Origin: Candidatus Melainabacteria bacterium SSGW_16
GTDB taxonomy: Bacteria; Cyanobacteriota; Vampirovibrionia; 2-02-FULL-35-15
Assembly (NCBI GenBank): GCA_004769085.1
Contig: DUDS01000029.1
Location: 9,895 to 73,894, forward strand
Direction of reading: 5' to 3'
Length of the DNA: 64,000 bases
Shown here: positions 9,506 through 17,539 of the stretch, piece by piece
How positions within the stretch are numbered: position 1 is the stretch's first letter
Layout: each line of letters opens with the position of its first letter
The notes under the pieces: model-generated
Seen by the model: the letters and a program-made list of their open reading frames with translations, nothing else
Database searches by the model: none
Told to the model about the DNA's origin: nothing
Program-made: the position numbers and the translations under genes

Positions 9506-10798
9506 TTATACCTGATGTACTTTTTCTACAGGTCTTTTCATAGACTCAATACAAATATTTGACTGCTCAATAACTTTTTTATCTATTAAATCAAGGTAAC
9601 TTTTTACAAGTTTGAATTTCATATTTATATGCATGTGACTTACATCCAGGCAGGTTTTATTTTCTTCAACCAAAACAACATTGTTTAATAATTCATTTAC
9701 ATAAAAAATTCCTGGAATCCCAAAAGCATTAGCTGGCAAAATTGTGCTTTTCAGATTTGTATATGAAAGACTCTCGGCTGGCATAGCGGATTCAGTGCTC
9801 AGAACAATTTTTGGAGCAAAACGTAAGCCGCTTAATACCGAGGGAAGAAATGATTTCCCAATATATTCAGAAGCAGAGACAGGATTTATGAATTTATAAT
9901 CAGTTTTTTCATTAGATACAATCACTGGCGCATGAGCAGAAACAAGTCCGGTACAGGATGATACTGCTCTTGAGATAATAGATTCAACACCACCAATAGG
10001 ATCAATGCCAACCCCGGAAGAATACTTACTATTAGTATCCAAATCAGGAATCAAACAGCATAAAGCAATAGCTGTTGCACCTTTTGATTTCAATAATAGT
10101 GATTTTTCAATTAATTGTTCAATGTTTTTAATCTTCCCTGAAGAAAAACCATATTCATTTATAAAAGGTTCAATTTGAAGCAGCTTATCAGTCTGGGTCC
10201 ATCCTATAAAATCACAGCCATAAAAAGATTTTGCAGCATTTAACACATTGATTTCATATCCAAGTCTTTCATCAGTAATTCCCCTGTCAAACACAACACC
10301 AATTTTATTTCTAGATGGACATACAAAATTTATCCTCCCTAAAAGAAACTGATCCAGGGAAAAACCTTCTGCATAAATCATATTTTTAGGCGGATCACTT
10401 AAAACAGAACCATTTACAACATTTGGATGGGTAAGGAGATATTTACAATCTTTTGAAAACATATTTGCAATAACATTTGCATCACCGGCATAACCACCAA
10501 ATGCAGCACCAATGCCTGTTGGAACAATTAAAGAGACTATATTCTTTTCTTTTGATTCAGGCAAGCCAATCTCTGAAGGTGAAAATGGATTATCAATAAA
10601 GCTATTAAAACCATCTAAAGCTATTAAATGAAAATAAAGTCTGGATGGAGTAGTTTTAATTAAATTCAATTTAATTAAATGCCTATTTCCAATCTGTTTT
10701 AAAAGTGTACTGTATGCTTCAGTCCATGAAAAAACAGCAGGGTTATCAATTTCAAGGATTTTTTCTTCAATACCAGTAAAAGACTTTATTGTTGACAT
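9506..10798 (-). CDS. DUF3326-like conserved protein
   Basis: 430 residues, no signal peptide or membrane segment. The block SLIVPTGIGAAFGGYAGDA, then THPNVVNG and IYAEGFSLDQF, matches my memory of the DUF3326 family, which is concentrated in cyanobacteria and plants and has no assigned function. Further conserved-looking parts are GVVFDRGI, ATAIALCCLIPDLD, GVGIDPIGGVESIISR and SAHAPVI. The glycine-rich IVPTGIGA stretch suggests a nucleotide or cofactor pocket, but that is inference. The stop is one base from the stop of the convergent recombinase-like gene, and a small secreted protein gene lies four bases upstream on the same strand. Confidence 0.8.
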   Translation of the reverse strand: MSTIKSFTGIEEKILEIDNPAVFSWTEAYSTLLKQIGNRHLIKLNLIKTTPSRLYFHLIALDGFNSFIDNPFSPSEIGLPESKEKNIVSLIVPTGIGAAFGGYAGDANVIANMFSKDCKYLLTHPNVVNGSVLSDPPKNMIYAEGFSLDQFLLGRINFVCPSRNKIGVVFDRGITDERLGYEINVLNAAKSFYGCDFIGWTQTDKLLQIEPFINEYGFSSGKIKNIEQLIEKSLLLKSKGATAIALCCLIPDLDTNSKYSSGVGIDPIGGVESIISRAVSSCTGLVSAHAPVIVSNEKTDYKFINPVSASEYIGKSFLPSVLSGLRFAPKIVLSTESAMPAESLSYTNLKSTILPANAFGIPGIFYVNELLNNVVLVEENKTCLDVSHMHINMKFKLVKSYLDLIDKKVIEQSNICIESMKRPVEKVHQV

Positions 10799-10802
10799 TC
10801 AG

Positions 10803-11138
10803 TTACTGACTGTTTCTAGAATACCATCTTAATGCTTTTTTCTTTGTAAAAGCTAATTCATGGTCAGGATGTACAAAATAAAACTTTTCATTTGTAATGT
10901 TATTGGTATACCACTTTAAAGATCTATTTTTCAGCCACTTTATATGTTTTGAACAATCATACCAGTAAAATTTATTATTATCGACATTATCTGAGTACCA
11001 CTCAAAAGATTTCTTTTTCTTATAATTAATATCCTTCAGAGAAGTATGAACAGTATATTTAGAATCAAATGCAAACACATGAGGAGTTGCAATCACAAAA
11101 ATAAACATCATTAAAATAATTCTTTTAAAATAAGTCAT
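10803..11138 (-). CDS. Small secreted protein with WY repeats
   Basis: From the ATG at 11138 the protein has 111 residues; an ATG at 11180 would add 14 more. The N-terminus is a signal peptide: basic MTYFKR, hydrophobic IILMMFIFVIA, then a likely cleavage after HVFA. The mature part has three imperfect repeats built on K-K/N-x-S/A-L/F-x-WY-(S/T)-x-N, namely KKKSFEWYSDNV, KNRSLKWYTNNI and KKKALRWYSRN, spaced about 32 residues. I recognise no family. The aromatic and basic composition would suit glycan or membrane-surface binding, but that is a guess. It may share a message with the DUF3326-like gene four bases downstream. Confidence 0.65.
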   Translation of the reverse strand: MTYFKRIILMMFIFVIATPHVFAFDSKYTVHTSLKDINYKKKKSFEWYSDNVDNNKFYWYDCSKHIKWLKNRSLKWYTNNITNEKFYFVHPDHELAFTKKKALRWYSRNSQ

Positions 11139-11258
11139 TTCAGAATTTAGTTTAGCACTAAAATAGTCATTTAGGATCATTTAAAATAACTACTAGCGAA
11201 GAATGAGCAAGGAGGGCGGTAGGCAAAGAGTTAAAATTATCTATTTGGCAGGAACAAA

Positions 11259-11813
11259 ATGAAAAAAGAGAACGAAAAAAGAATAGTAATTGTTGGATCT
11301 GCAGGGGTGGGTAAAACAACCCTTCTAAACGAGATAAAGAAAAAAACCAGACTGGAAGTAATTGAAGAGCAGGCAAGGGTAGTCTGTAAAAAACTTGGCT
11401 ACAAAAATATTTATGAAATCAAAGATCCTGAAAATTTCAGATTCTTAACTCTTAAAAGTCAGATAAGGTCTGAGGAGAAATATAATAATTTCATTTCTGA
11501 CCGTTCAACTATAGACTGCTGGGTACACTGGGTCAGGTGGAGCTGGGGAAAGGCTAAAACCTTTGAAACAGAAGAATATTTCAGACTTGCATATAATCAG
11601 GCTCTTAAGTACTCACATATAATTTACATACCAAGACTTATAAAACCAAAAGAAGACGGATTCAGATGGAATAACAAAGACTACCAGAATCAGATAGATA
11701 GATTAATCAGAGAGACACTCCTTGAATGGCAACTTATGACAAGAACATATATTATAAAAGAAAAAAATGAAAAATTAAGAGTAAAAGAAATTATGGAATA
11801 TTTTAAAAACTAG
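11259..11813 (+). CDS. P-loop ATPase/kinase, AAA_28/NadR-kinase-like
   Basis: 184 residues. The Walker A motif is GSAGVGKTTL near residue 13. EEQARVVCKKLGY follows, then FISDRSTIDCWVHW, which resembles the DRS/D-type Walker B and lid arrangement of NadR-like and deoxynucleoside-kinase-like proteins. The last third (FRWNNKDYQNQIDRLIRETLLEW) looks like the helical region of that family. This suggests phosphorylation of a small molecule or nucleoside; the substrate is unknown. An AGGA about seven bases before the ATG supports the start. It stands alone, with a four-base convergent overlap of its 3' end with a small minus-strand gene. Confidence 0.75.
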   Translation: MKKENEKRIVIVGSAGVGKTTLLNEIKKKTRLEVIEEQARVVCKKLGYKNIYEIKDPENFRFLTLKSQIRSEEKYNNFISDRSTIDCWVHWVRWSWGKAKTFETEEYFRLAYNQALKYSHIIYIPRLIKPKEDGFRWNNKDYQNQIDRLIRETLLEWQLMTRTYIIKEKNEKLRVKEIMEYFKN

Positions 11814-12001
11814 CACTCTGCAAGCAGTCTTAATTCTGCTTTTTGACTACAAAAATTAATCTCACAAATTCTTGAAACACCTAGGAGTTCTCTTGCTTCC
11901 TGGATAGCCGAATAATAAGAATAAATATTCTTATGCTTTGAAACTGTTTTCAAAAGCACTTCTCTTATAAGATCGTATGACTTTTTAGGAGTGTGTTCCA
12001 C
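11810..12001 (-). CDS. Small hypothetical helical protein
   Basis: 63 residues from a GTG at 11999-12001, preceded by GAGGAG about ten bases upstream, a convincing ribosome-binding site. The sequence is mostly helical, with KKSYDLIREVLLKTVSKHK and a Glu/Arg/Leu-rich middle, and three Cys at the C-terminus. No family is recognised and no membrane or signal segment is present. The good Shine-Dalgarno and compact placement support a real gene, but coding evidence from a single sequence is limited. Confidence 0.45.
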   Translation of the reverse strand: MEHTPKKSYDLIREVLLKTVSKHKNIYSYYSAIQEARELLGVSRICEINFCSQKAELRLLAEC

Positions 12002-12102
12002 CCTTTTAACTCCTCAGCAGCATATTCTGCTCTTAGTATATAAGTCCCAGTATTTATAAGGACTTTCAGGGGTATCACTATATGGGAGCAAATATCAGCT
12101 TT

Positions 12103-12930
12103 TTAGTGGTTAAGGCGATTTTTTATCCAGCCTGAAATATCACTAACAATTAGATCAAGTGTATCTTCAATAAATAAATCATGATAGGAGTCTGTATAGT
12201 TCTTTTTACTTTTGTCAGGAAATTGTATCTTCTCGAAGAAGCTCTCCATAGCTTCATTTGAACATACCACGTCATTACCTGCAGTTAACATTAAAACAGG
12301 TGCATTAATCAGAATCGCAGAATTTTTTGCTTTCAGAGACAGAAAAAATACATGCTTATAAACATCAGGAGCCAGATTTACAATCCTCATAGGATCCATT
12401 TTTACGGCAAGTTGTGTGTCTTTATTCTTAGTTAAAACATCTGGGCCAAACGGAAGAATAACATTTTCCTCTGATTTAAAAACTGATTTCATTAAAACAG
12501 GAAAAATGAAATCTTTAAAAGGAAAACACTGCTTTGAACCTTCAAAGCCTGGCACTGAAAGAATCCAGCCATTAGTTTTTACTTTCTCACTAAGCAAAAT
12601 TGCTAGAAGAGCGCCAAGGCTGTGACCAAGTATAAAAACAGGCGACATTACAAAAAAATTCATTAAATACTTTGTTAAAACATCACGTGTTGTTTCAAGC
12701 CAGATTTTGTATGAAGATATTTGTCCTTTTGGAAACTTGCTCTGTCCAAATCCCGGCAAATCAAATGAAAAAAAGTTAATACCGTTAGCATTAAAAAGCT
12801 TTCCTGCTTTATCAAACCACAGGCAATGACCACCAAGTCCATGAATAGCAAAAACATTGGCAACAGCATTATTATTATCAGTTCGCCAGAACCTGTAGTA
12901 TATTTTGTCTAAGAAACCTTCTTGAAGCAT
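12103..12930 (-). CDS. Alpha/beta hydrolase, monoacylglycerol-lipase-like
   Basis: About 275 residues from the ATG at 12930; the longer frame would run into the promoter of the divergent gene. The fold is clear: HGLGGHCLWF oxyanion strand, FDLPGFGQS, the nucleophile elbow GHSLGA, an acid in TAGNDVV and the catalytic His in DSYHDLF near the C-terminus. Ser-Asp-His spacing fits lysophospholipase/monoacylglycerol lipase relatives. There is no signal peptide, so it acts in the cytoplasm on lipids or esters that cannot be specified here. It is divergent from the DUF4330-like gene with about 41 bases between the starts. Confidence 0.88.
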   Translation of the reverse strand: MLQEGFLDKIYYRFWRTDNNNAVANVFAIHGLGGHCLWFDKAGKLFNANGINFFSFDLPGFGQSKFPKGQISSYKIWLETTRDVLTKYLMNFFVMSPVFILGHSLGALLAILLSEKVKTNGWILSVPGFEGSKQCFPFKDFIFPVLMKSVFKSEENVILPFGPDVLTKNKDTQLAVKMDPMRIVNLAPDVYKHVFFLSLKAKNSAILINAPVLMLTAGNDVVCSNEAMESFFEKIQFPDKSKKNYTDSYHDLFIEDTLDLIVSDISGWIKNRLNH

Positions 12931-12958
12931 AATCTGTATGAAATCCTTCAATGAATAA

Positions 12959-12964
12959 TATAAT
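12959..12964 (+). promoter_or_regulatory. -10 box TATAAT directly before the DUF4330-like gene
   Basis: A perfect TATAAT ends seven bases before the ATG at 12972, so transcription would be expected to begin at or next to the A of the start codon. This implies a leaderless message. No good -35 element is visible. The AAAGG next to the ATG is too close to act as a Shine-Dalgarno. Confidence 0.5.
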
Positions 12965-12971
12965 ATAAAGG

Positions 12972-13499
12972 ATGATAAATACAAAATTTAGAACTAATTT
13001 ACTGGATCTTTTTATATTACTTTGCATTTTTTTTAGCATTACAGGATATATTCTTGCGCGTGCCGAAAAAACATCATTAAACAAATTAATTGAGGGCAAA
13101 GAAAAAATAGGAATTGAAGTCTATATACCAGATGTTCATCAGTCAGGTTCTACTGATACTACAGAATTATTTAAAATCGGGAATAAATCAGCAATTACAA
13201 TCAGAAACAGACCCTATACACAGCTTGAAATAATTAAAACAGAAACAAAACAAAAAACTACCTTACTTCCAAATCTTTCAGGTGGTTTTAAAGTTATTGA
13301 AGATCCAACAAAAAATCATTTAAAAGATTATTATGTAACTCTTACAGATATTGCACTAAAGACAAAAGATGGTTTTGTAATCGGCGGAAATAAAATCAAA
13401 GCTGGAAATCCTGTTGAGCTTGAGGGATTTAACTACAGATTAAATGGAAAAGTAATTAACATTTATCAAATAAATGATCATAACCAGGAACACCAATAA
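12972..13499 (+). CDS. DUF4330-like membrane-anchored protein
   Basis: 175 residues with one N-terminal membrane segment (LLDLFILLCIFFSITGYIL) and a periplasmic or outer-face beta-rich domain. The arrangement of a leading LLDLF helix, a beta domain of about 120 residues, and an ending of AGNPVELEGFNYRLNGKVI fits DUF4330, a family of unknown function that I associate with cyanobacteria and some firmicutes. Its TAA overlaps the ATG of the following IctB-like gene (TAATG), so the two are translationally coupled and probably act on the same envelope process. Confidence 0.7.
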   Translation: MINTKFRTNLLDLFILLCIFFSITGYILARAEKTSLNKLIEGKEKIGIEVYIPDVHQSGSTDTTELFKIGNKSAITIRNRPYTQLEIIKTETKQKTTLLPNLSGGFKVIEDPTKNHLKDYYVTLTDIALKTKDGFVIGGNKIKAGNPVELEGFNYRLNGKVINIYQINDHNQEHQ

Positions 13500-14908
13500 T
13501 GGCTTTATCAGATATTAATAGAATTTCTGAGAAAGTCTATAATGAATCAGAAAAAATTGACAACTGGTCAAATGAAACAATTAAAAACTCAACCCCAGGA
13601 AAAATATCAGGATTCATATACAAAATTTTTAATTTAATGTTAAATGATACTGCAAAGGGTATTTTATTTAAACTGTTTATTTTATCTATTTACGGACTTC
13701 TTGTTTCACTGATTTTACCTCAATTTGCCGATGATCGCTTTGGAATAGGCTTAATTATAGGGTTTTGTGGATTCTTATTTTTAATAAACTTATTTGTAAA
13801 AAACATTCCAAAGATTCATTTTAATTCAACTGATATTTTTGTACTGATTTTTACTCTTATTGCAATAGCAAGTACTTTTCATTCATATTTTTTTCATGAA
13901 AGCATAAATGGGCTTATGAAATTATTTACATTTATCTCTGTTTATTTCATATTAAAACTTATGCTCTTAAATTCCTCGACTAAAACCATTTTAAATTTTT
14001 ATAGGTTTTTATTTGTATGTGCACTAATCACATCTCTATACGGACTTTATCAGTATTTCATAGGTGCAGAGCAGCTTGCAACATGGCAGGATCCAGGTTC
14101 GGAAAACATTTTTACACGAGTATACTCCACACTGGTAAATCCGAATCTTCTGGCTGGTTACCTTTTAATTATTTTACCGGTAAGTTTAACTATTCCATTT
14201 GCATCAAAAAGCAGTTTGCCAGTAAAAATATTATTTATAACTGGCTGCTTAATTATATTTGCATGTATCATTCTGACCGGCTCAAGAGGGGCTTATATTG
14301 GCGCATTTATTACATTTGCAACTGGCAGTTTAGTTTTTATTATTTACTTAAATAAAAAATTTAAAATTAATTTTAAAACTCTTCTTTTGTTTACAATTTC
14401 AGCACTTATAATCATTTACCTTGCTTTAACAATTTTGTTCCCACAGGTCACTGAAAGGGTTTCAACAATCTTTACACTCAGAGAACATACAAGCAACAAT
14501 TTCAGAATGAATGTATGGATGTCGTGTGTAAAGATGCTTAAAGACAACTGGTTAACAGGGATTGGTCCGGGAAACAAAACATTTCTACAAACATACGGAT
14601 TATATATGGTTAGTGGGTTTGATGCCCTTGGCTCATACAATATTTTTCTTGAGTTTTGGATTGAATTCGGGATATTTGGATTTTTATGTTTTTTACTTAT
14701 ATTATTAACTTCATTTTTAAAACTACACTATATATTCTGGCTTAAAAACTCATTTCTGGCTTATGGCATATTTCTTTCACTAATTGCAGCTGTTTCCCAT
14801 GGTATGTTTGATACAGTATTTTTCAGAGCCCAGGTCTATATACCCTTCTGGCTTTTAATAGCGTCTATTGGTAAACTAGAAGGTAGAGATGAATGCAGAG
14901 GTTTATAG
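13499..14908 (+). CDS. O-antigen ligase/IctB-type polytopic membrane protein
   Basis: 469 residues with about ten to twelve membrane segments after a soluble N-terminus of ~50 residues. The Wzy_C signature region is present: ILTGSRGAYIGAF in the centre, then the large loop with RVSTIFTLREHTSNNFRMNVW and a GIGPGNKTF motif typical of O-antigen ligases and of the cyanobacterial IctB family. Such proteins join or polymerise glycans on lipid carriers in the outer leaflet of the inner membrane. Carbon transport was once proposed for IctB but is doubtful. It sits between the DUF4330-like gene and rsfS, overlapping both. Confidence 0.85.
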   Translation: MALSDINRISEKVYNESEKIDNWSNETIKNSTPGKISGFIYKIFNLMLNDTAKGILFKLFILSIYGLLVSLILPQFADDRFGIGLIIGFCGFLFLINLFVKNIPKIHFNSTDIFVLIFTLIAIASTFHSYFFHESINGLMKLFTFISVYFILKLMLLNSSTKTILNFYRFLFVCALITSLYGLYQYFIGAEQLATWQDPGSENIFTRVYSTLVNPNLLAGYLLIILPVSLTIPFASKSSLPVKILFITGCLIIFACIILTGSRGAYIGAFITFATGSLVFIIYLNKKFKINFKTLLLFTISALIIIYLALTILFPQVTERVSTIFTLREHTSNNFRMNVWMSCVKMLKDNWLTGIGPGNKTFLQTYGLYMVSGFDALGSYNIFLEFWIEFGIFGFLCFLLILLTSFLKLHYIFWLKNSFLAYGIFLSLIAAVSHGMFDTVFFRAQVYIPFWLLIASIGKLEGRDECRGL

Positions 14909-15332
14909 TTTGAAGATAAAAACTCTAAGAAAACAAAGCAACTCTAAACAAAAAAACAAATTTAAAAAATCTACAGGTGAAATAAATTTCGCATATGCAG
15001 CAGCAAAGGCTGCTGAAGATAAAAAAGGTGAGAATATTTCACTCCTTGATGTAAGCAGACTGACAGTAGTTGCTGATTATTTCATGATTGTAACAGCAAG
15101 AAGTTCTCCACAAATTGATGCAATTGCAAAAAATATAGAAGCAAATTTATCCCTATTAAATTTAAAACCTATTTCAAAAGAAGGAAACTCTTCAAGTAGC
15201 TGGATAATCCTTGATTTTGGAAACCTGGTAGTACATATAATGCAGGAGAATGAAAGAAACTACTATAACCTTGAAAGATTCTGGAGCAATGCATTAGTAG
15301 TTAACAATAAACTATGGAAAAAGGCTTCATAA
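14889..15332 (+). CDS. rsfS: Ribosomal silencing factor RsfS (Iojap)
   Basis: 147 residues. After a basic 25-residue extension comes the Iojap domain: AAKAAEDKKGENISLLDVSRLT, then VADYFMIVTARSSPQIDAIA, and SSSWIILDFGNLVVHIM, the three conserved blocks of the family. RsfS binds L14 on the 50S subunit and blocks subunit joining when nutrients are scarce. The start overlaps the IctB-like gene by 20 bases, with AGGTAGAG just upstream acting as ribosome-binding site. Its 3' end overlaps the PNP-like gene by 19 bases, so four genes from 12972 to 15727 form one overlapping operon. Confidence 0.95.
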   Translation: MNAEVYSLKIKTLRKQSNSKQKNKFKKSTGEINFAYAAAKAAEDKKGENISLLDVSRLTVVADYFMIVTARSSPQIDAIAKNIEANLSLLNLKPISKEGNSSSSWIILDFGNLVVHIMQENERNYYNLERFWSNALVVNNKLWKKAS

Positions 15333-15727
15333 TAGATTTCACCAACAAGGCTTTTAAAAAATACGACAGAAATGTAATAAGCTATCTTTTAAAATTAAAG
15401 CCGAAGACACTTGTTAAATTTATTGATTATATATATCCTCTGAAGAAACTGAAGCCCGGTCTGTATCCTGTAAAAGATCATATAAACTTGTCAGGATTCA
15501 ATCCATTAACCGGACCAAGCTTTATATCACTTACAAATATTTATCGCCATACCAAAGGAATCACAGTGGTTGGACTACCACAAGATGTAGAACCAAATGA
15601 AAAAGAAAAAAAGAAACTGATCAATGCTGGTGTAAATGCTATTTGCTATAACATTGTGCCTGCAGTAATTCTGGGAGCTGCGTTAAATCTAAAAATAACA
15701 GCTTATGGAATAGTAAAAGATAGCTGA
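15314..15727 (+). CDS. Half-length purine nucleoside phosphorylase-like protein
   Basis: 137 residues. The sequence KDHINLSGFNPLTGP is close to the KDHINLTGxNPLxGP block of trimeric PNP. Downstream, GLPQDVEPNEKEKKKLINAGVNAICYNIVPAVILGAALNLKITAYGIV matches the pattern of the PNP segment EIRxLxxxGADAVGMSTVPEVxxAxxxGxxVxxIS. The MS of MSTVPE is replaced (YNIVPA). The N-terminal half with the phosphate-binding glycine loop is absent. It may therefore bind a nucleoside without phosphorolysis, or be a non-catalytic relative. It overlaps rsfS by 19 bases. The frame is intact, so this is a short protein and not a recent frameshift. Confidence 0.65.
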   Translation: MEKGFIIDFTNKAFKKYDRNVISYLLKLKPKTLVKFIDYIYPLKKLKPGLYPVKDHINLSGFNPLTGPSFISLTNIYRHTKGITVVGLPQDVEPNEKEKKKLINAGVNAICYNIVPAVILGAALNLKITAYGIVKDS

Positions 15728-15760
15728 TAATAATCCATTATGTAATTTTTTACACCTGAC

Positions 15761-15854
15761 GCTGTTTTTATAGCACTTGCCGTGGACCAACTTTTTTGCT
15801 TTTCTCGCTCAGCTCGAAAGCGCAAAAAAGTGTCCCCTCGGCTATAAAAACAGC
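15761..15854. repeat. Nested palindrome island A, 94 bases
   Basis: Outer arms GCTGTTTTTATAGC (15761-15774) and GCTATAAAAACAGC (15841-15854) are perfect 14-base inverted repeats. Inside, ACTTTTTTGC (15790-15799) pairs with GCAAAAAAGT (15822-15831). The centre is GC-rich with the words CGCTC and GAAAGCGC. The whole can fold as one long stem on either strand. It lies between the PNP-like gene and gpmI. It could act as a terminator, but similar islands occur in divergent promoter regions. Confidence 0.8.
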
Positions 15855-15891
15855 TTCTCCTTTATCCATAAAAGTTTACACAATCATTGAG

Positions 15892-15897
15892 TATAAT
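15892..15897 (+). promoter_or_regulatory. -10 box TATAAT before gpmI
   Basis: TATAAT ends six bases before the gpmI ATG at 15904, placing the expected transcription start at the start codon. A TTTACA at 15875-15880 is only eleven bases upstream, too close for a normal -35. The arrangement suggests a leaderless transcript that starts after palindrome island A. Confidence 0.45.
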
Positions 15898-15903
15898 AAT
15901 GAA

Positions 15904-17529
15904 ATGAAAAATGCACCTGTAGCATTAATAATTCTCGATGGCTGGGGTACTTCTAGTGAAACAAAAGGAAATGCAATAGCCCAGGCTAAACTGCCAAATT
16001 TTAATTCATTCCTTAAGGAGTACCCAAACACTATCCTCCACACTTCAGGTAAAGCAGTCGGGCTTCCTGAAGGAGTAATGGGTAATTCAGAAGTAGGACA
16101 TGAAAATATTGGCGGTGGAAGAATAGTCACACAAAAACTTACGCTTATAAGCCAGACAATATCTGATGGAAGCTTCTTTAAAAATAAATATCTTAACTCA
16201 GCAATAGAGCATGTAAAAAAACACTCGTCTAAACTTCACATTATGGGTTTAATTAGTGAAGGTGATGTTCATAGCCATTTGGGGCATTTATATGCACTTT
16301 TTGAGCTTGCTCATAAAAATAAAATAGAAAAAGTAATACTCCATGCAATTACCGATGGAAGAGATGATCCCCCAAAATATGCCACAACACTCTTCAAAAA
16401 AGTAGAGGAAAATTTATCCCTCTGCAAAGGAAAAATCGTTACTGTCTGTGGCAGATATTACGCTATGGACAGGGACAACAGATGGCAAAGAATCAAAAGA
16501 TACTATGACCTGGTAACAAAAGGAGAAGGCTTAAAAGCACTTTCAGCTATAGAAGCTGTGGAAAATGCTTATAAAAGAGGAGAAAGGAATGAAACCCCAG
16601 ATGAAAAAAGCTGTCCTCTTGAAAATTCTGATGAGTTTATATTACCAACCTTATTAGGCACAAAAGAAGATTTAATTAGTGATAATGATGCAGTAATTTT
16701 CTTTAACTTTAGACCAGATAGAGCAAGAGAAATAACAACTGCTCTTACACAAGTTAATTTTTCAGAGTTCCAGAGAGATACTTTTCCAAAAAATCTTTTT
16801 TATGTTTGTCTTACAGAATACGATATCAAACTTCATAAGAAAGAATTTGCAAATCCTGTCGTGCCATCTGCATTCACACAAAATGAACTTTCTGAAGTAA
16901 ACAGAGAAAAATCACTTGGAGAAATTATTTCAAAACTAAATAAAAAACAAATAAGAATTGCTGAAACTGAAAAATACAGACATGTAACAAGTTTTTTTAA
17001 TATGGGTAGACAGGAAGAATTCCCTGGCGAAGAAAGAGTTTTAATCCCATCACCCAAAGTAATGACTTATGATTTAATGCCTGAAATGAGTGCTAATGGA
17101 GTCTGTGAAAAAACAGTACAAGCAATAAAATCAAATAGTTATTCACTTATTGTTGTAAACTTTGCAAATGCAGATATGGTAGGTCATACAGGGATAATAA
17201 AAGCTGCAATTAATGCCACCGAAGCAATTGACAAAGCACTGGGCGAAATATACAAAGCTGTTTTAGAAGCTGGTGGGACATTTATCATTACAGCTGACCA
17301 CGGAAATGCAGAGCAAATGTTAAATGAAGACGGCTCAATCCGTACTGCACATAGCCTTAAGCCTGTACCTTTTATATTAATAAATAAGAGCTTAAAAAGT
17401 ACCAAATTAAAGCCTGAAGGTGCACTCGCTGATATTGCCCCGACAATTCTTGATATTATGGATATTGAAAAGCCAGAAGAGATGACAGGGAATTCATTAA
17501 TCACTTCTTCGTTAATAGCTTCAAGGTAA
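15904..17529 (+). CDS. gpmI: 2,3-bisphosphoglycerate-independent phosphoglycerate mutase
   Basis: 541 residues from the ATG at 15904, slightly longer than the usual ~510; an open frame extends upstream through palindrome island A but is not conserved-looking. Signature blocks are ALIILDGWG (metal site), MGNSEVGHENIG with the catalytic Ser, DVHSHLGHL, AITDGRDDPP and GRYYAMDRDNRW. FNFRPDRAREI, ETEKYRHVTSFFNMG, FANADMVGHTG and TADHGNAEQM follow. The enzyme interconverts 3- and 2-phosphoglycerate using two Mn ions and a phosphoserine intermediate, in glycolysis and gluconeogenesis. A small membrane-protein gene follows after ten bases. Confidence 0.97.
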   Translation: MKNAPVALIILDGWGTSSETKGNAIAQAKLPNFNSFLKEYPNTILHTSGKAVGLPEGVMGNSEVGHENIGGGRIVTQKLTLISQTISDGSFFKNKYLNSAIEHVKKHSSKLHIMGLISEGDVHSHLGHLYALFELAHKNKIEKVILHAITDGRDDPPKYATTLFKKVEENLSLCKGKIVTVCGRYYAMDRDNRWQRIKRYYDLVTKGEGLKALSAIEAVENAYKRGERNETPDEKSCPLENSDEFILPTLLGTKEDLISDNDAVIFFNFRPDRAREITTALTQVNFSEFQRDTFPKNLFYVCLTEYDIKLHKKEFANPVVPSAFTQNELSEVNREKSLGEIISKLNKKQIRIAETEKYRHVTSFFNMGRQEEFPGEERVLIPSPKVMTYDLMPEMSANGVCEKTVQAIKSNSYSLIVVNFANADMVGHTGIIKAAINATEAIDKALGEIYKAVLEAGGTFIITADHGNAEQMLNEDGSIRTAHSLKPVPFILINKSLKSTKLKPEGALADIAPTILDIMDIEKPEEMTGNSLITSSLIASR

Positions 17530-17539
17530 GGAACATTTT

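Noticed and set aside
15761..15854. Palindrome A as a plain Rho-independent terminator
   Set aside because: The position would allow it, but the arms are AT-rich, the T-run after the stem is missing on the plus strand, and similar islands occur between divergent genes.
15796..15903. Upstream open frame that would lengthen GpmI by 36 residues
   Set aside because: It runs through palindrome island A and has no GpmI-like sequence; the conserved protein begins at 15904.
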